Source: Planktomarina sp. (GTDB taxonomy: Bacteria; Pseudomonadota; Alphaproteobacteria; Rhodobacterales; Rhodobacteraceae). From it: 33,227 bases of DNA. Location of the stretch: the NCBI GenBank assembly GCA_020629775.1, contig JAHDCP010000024.1, positions 1-33,227 of the forward strand, written 5' to 3'. How positions within the stretch are numbered: the stretch's first letter is position 1; each line of letters starts with the position of its first letter. Shown piece by piece: positions 31,010 to 33,227 of the stretch. Position numbers and translations under genes: made by a program. A model generated the notes under the pieces. The model had not been told where the DNA came from. It made no database searches and saw only the letters and a list, made by a program, of their open reading frames with translations.

Positions 31010-31588
31010 TCAAATAATGTCACACTCGAACGCAACATAGGGTTTGCCTTCTTCTTTAACGACGTCACCAAGTTGCTTGGGATTGTAACCATACCGCTTG
31101 GCCATCCGCATAAAGGCATGCCAGCCCAGAAACAGACATCGCTCACCACCATGCATTTTTATGTAAGCATTGGCCGTATCCAAGATTTGCTTGCCCACCA
31201 TTCCCTTGTTTTCAATCGCCACCAACCGGGACAATTCCCATGACTTTTCGTCGGTGGGCGGGGTGTTCCAACAAATATTGGAGGGCAGCCCTATTTTGCC
31301 GTGAAACGCATCATTGATCATATAGGTGTTTTTCGTTCGCCCATTTCCAACCGAATTGTCACATCGCACCAAACGTGCGCCGCCGATGACACGCCCATTT
31401 TCATGGCCGACAATGTAAACGGTGCCTGCGCCAACGTCATACTGCTCATATTCGATTTCCTCGACGGTGGTTAAATCCCAACCGATTTTATCAATGAAAA
31501 CGGCACTGCGCAGACGCAGATAATCAACCACTAAATCCCATCGCGCAATGCCACCAGGCATCTTCAAAACTGAAATTTCCACATGCAA
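31010..31588 (-). CDS. Acyl-homoserine-lactone synthase (LuxI family)
   Basis: YLRLRSAVFIDKIGWDL...EYEQYD...GRVIGGARLVRCD...SWELSRLVAIENKG; next to a divergent luxR. Confidence 0.9.
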   Translation of the reverse strand: MHVEISVLKMPGGIARWDLVVDYLRLRSAVFIDKIGWDLTTVEEIEYEQYDVGAGTVYIVGHENGRVIGGARLVRCDNSVGNGRTKNTYMINDAFHGKIGLPSNICWNTPPTDEKSWELSRLVAIENKGMVGKQILDTANAYIKMHGGERCLFLGWHAFMRMAKRYGYNPKQLGDVVKEEGKPYVAFECDII

Positions 31589-31644
31589 ACATCCCTATTT
31601 CATCTTCACCATACACTAAAAAAGATTGTATAGCACAACGACTA

Positions 31645-31656
31645 CACCTTAAGGTG
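31645..31656. promoter_or_regulatory. 12-bp perfect palindrome overlapping the luxR ribosome-binding region
   Basis: CACCTTAAGGTG, ending 5 nt before the luxR ATG (31662); AAGGTG is in RBS position. Confidence 0.5.
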
Positions 31657-31661
31657 AATCA

Positions 31662-32306
31662 ATGTTCGAAAGCATGATCCCCAATTTTGAGGGCGAAGAA
31701 GCCGCCATTAAGTTTGTATCCACAAAAGGGTACGTCATGGTGGTGAACCTTCGAAACTTGACCCCGCAATATTACAGATCGACGTTCCCGCAAGGATGGC
31801 AGAACAGATATATTGCCAACCGCTTCGCATTGATTGACCCGATTTTATATTGGGCTGCTTGGAACACAGGGGTGGTGCGTTGGTCCGAAATTGCGGCCAC
31901 TCGCAAGATCGCTTTGAACGACCATGTGATGAAATGCGCCAAAGAATACGGGCTGAATTATGGGGCCGTTTTTTCCTACAAAACAGGCAAAAGCCGAACA
32001 AGCCGGAACATCTTTTCTGTTTCTCGTGATGACAGGGATTTCACCGATGAAGAACTGACGTTCCTGGAAACCAGTTTCAATCGAATCCTAGGATATATCG
32101 GCGAGGCCACGCAAATCACCCAAGCAGAACTGGACGTTTTGTCTTTGGCTGCCCGCGGAAAAACCCAACAGGAAATTGCGGAAATGGAAGGCATTTCCAA
32201 AGAAACGGTCAAAAAAAGAATGGAAAAAGCCAGGCGAACGCTGGGGGCTAATTCTGCCACCCATGCAGTTGCCATTGCGATCTCACGAAAATTGATTACA
32301 CTATAG
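31662..32306 (+). CDS. LuxR family quorum-sensing regulator (autoinducer-binding domain plus LuxR HTH)
   Basis: YIANRFALIDPILYWAAWNTGVVRWSEI, LTQAELDVLSLAARGKTQQEIAEMEGISKETVKKRMEKARRTLGANSATHAVAIA (first L inferred as ITQ in the ORF track). Confidence 0.9.
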   Translation: MFESMIPNFEGEEAAIKFVSTKGYVMVVNLRNLTPQYYRSTFPQGWQNRYIANRFALIDPILYWAAWNTGVVRWSEIAATRKIALNDHVMKCAKEYGLNYGAVFSYKTGKSRTSRNIFSVSRDDRDFTDEELTFLETSFNRILGYIGEATQITQAELDVLSLAARGKTQQEIAEMEGISKETVKKRMEKARRTLGANSATHAVAIAISRKLITL

Positions 32307-32396
32307 GGTAACACCTATTTGGCGTTTGGTTGATTAAATTTGGAATGCTACCGTTAAGCGAGTATTTCCAAATCAAGCAATAGAAAGTGGTCATCA

Positions 32397-32735
32397 ATGG
32401 CTTTTGATTTCGTAAAACGGCCTTCAGGCACAGCAAAACTTGTTGGAAAGGTTAACTTCCTTTCTGACAATTCCGCCCCCAAGTCCGCGGGCACCGCGCT
32501 GATGTTCGATGATGGCACGATTGAAATTTGTTCGATGCTGCTGCCCATAAACGGTACGTCTTTGGAAATCGAGTTCTTGGATCCACAAGTCCCGCAAAAA
32601 CGGTATTTGGCTGCACTTTTGGAAACACCTGCAGGTCACGCACGCATCGAAATTGGTTGGGCTGATGTTGAACAGCACCGCGCGACCCTGAACTTTCTGG
32701 CCATCCCAGAACGCGGGTCGCGCATCGTTATGTGA
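32397..32735 (+). CDS. Hypothetical protein, 112 aa
   Basis: MAFDFVKRPSGTAKLVGKVNFLSDNSAPKSAGTALMFDDGTIEICSMLLPING...; ORF open between luxR and a convergent gene; family not recognised. Confidence 0.6.
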   Translation: MAFDFVKRPSGTAKLVGKVNFLSDNSAPKSAGTALMFDDGTIEICSMLLPINGTSLEIEFLDPQVPQKRYLAALLETPAGHARIEIGWADVEQHRATLNFLAIPERGSRIVM

Positions 32736-33227
32736 TCACTGCTTGGGGAAGTAATCCTCGCAACCGCCTTCGCGGTAAACGTCGGCCGTACAACAGTGCA
32801 GCCCGCCACCAAACGCATACGCATCACGCAATTCAACTTCCACAACGTTCATGCCCAGCTTGTCCATTTGTTCAGCTTGGTAAACTTCGGATTTTTCCAC
32901 ACAGACGGTTTTTGGGTCCAACACCAGCACGTTCATCGACAACCAGGTGGATGAATAACACAGCGGCGGTGGGGCGTTGTGGGCGGGTTGGGCTGCATCA
33001 ACGATTTCCCAATCATTGTCATTGAACATCTTGCGCTGATCTTCGGGCAGACGGCGCTGCGGGTTGTTCAGGATCAGACCCGGACGCAACGGCGTGAAGG
33101 TGGCGTCGATGTGGATGGGGTACGGGTCCCCGGGGAAATTGACGGTGTGCACCCGGTGGTCCGGGAAGTGACGCCGCAGCCATTCAATGCCCTTCAGGTT
33201 CGTGGTGAACCCGTGCTGCACCACCAG
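32736..33227 (-). CDS. Amidinotransferase-like protein (glycine/inosamine amidinotransferase family), C-terminal part, truncated by the window edge
   Basis: PYPIHIDATFTPLRPGLILNN, SMNVLVLDPKTVCVEKSE, AYAFGGGLHCCTADVYREGGCEDYFP (terminal Cys region of the guanidino-group transferase superfamily). Confidence 0.8.
   Translation of the reverse strand: MVVQHGFTTNLKGIEWLRRHFPDHRVHTVNFPGDPYPIHIDATFTPLRPGLILNNPQRRLPEDQRKMFNDNDWEIVDAAQPAHNAPPPLCYSSTWLSMNVLVLDPKTVCVEKSEVYQAEQMDKLGMNVVEVELRDAYAFGGGLHCCTADVYREGGCEDYFPKQ

Overview
The window looks alphaproteobacterial, probably Rhodobacteraceae/Roseobacter-like judging from gene content and order. It holds four blocks. (1) 19-9963: a microaerobic respiration module in the order usp, hemN, ccoNOQP, ccoGHIS, with FNR-type TTGAY-N4-ATCAA boxes. 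Six of its ten genes carry visible lesions: 1-nt indels in usp, ccoN and ccoP (two), a 7-bp tandem duplication in ccoH, and in-frame stops in hemN (at a Tyr codon) and ccoG (TGA at a ferredoxin Cys). ccoO, ccoQ, ccoI and ccoS are open. I see no comparable lesions in the remaining ~23 kb. (2) 10043-23024: a catabolic regulon with a TRAP transporter (one DctQM pair, two DctP paralogs), two LigF-like GSTs, an aldehyde dehydrogenase, an SDR, a tandem-domain OsmC-like protein, an NrtS-like small membrane protein, an FCD-type GntR regulator, an alkylsulfatase-like MBL hydrolase and an aldo/keto reductase. Six near-identical GGGATCCCA palindromes occur as three pairs, 61-74 bp apart, in front of its transcription units. 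(3) 23067-30983: a protocatechuate 4,5-cleavage pathway (ligC, ligB, ligA, a DUF1932-type dehydrogenase, galB, ligK, galD/ligU, ligI) with a LysR-type regulator that appears to contain two N-terminal HTH domains. (4) 31010-33227: a divergent luxI/luxR pair, a small unknown protein and a partial amidinotransferase-like gene. All assignments come from reading the sequence; no database search was run.
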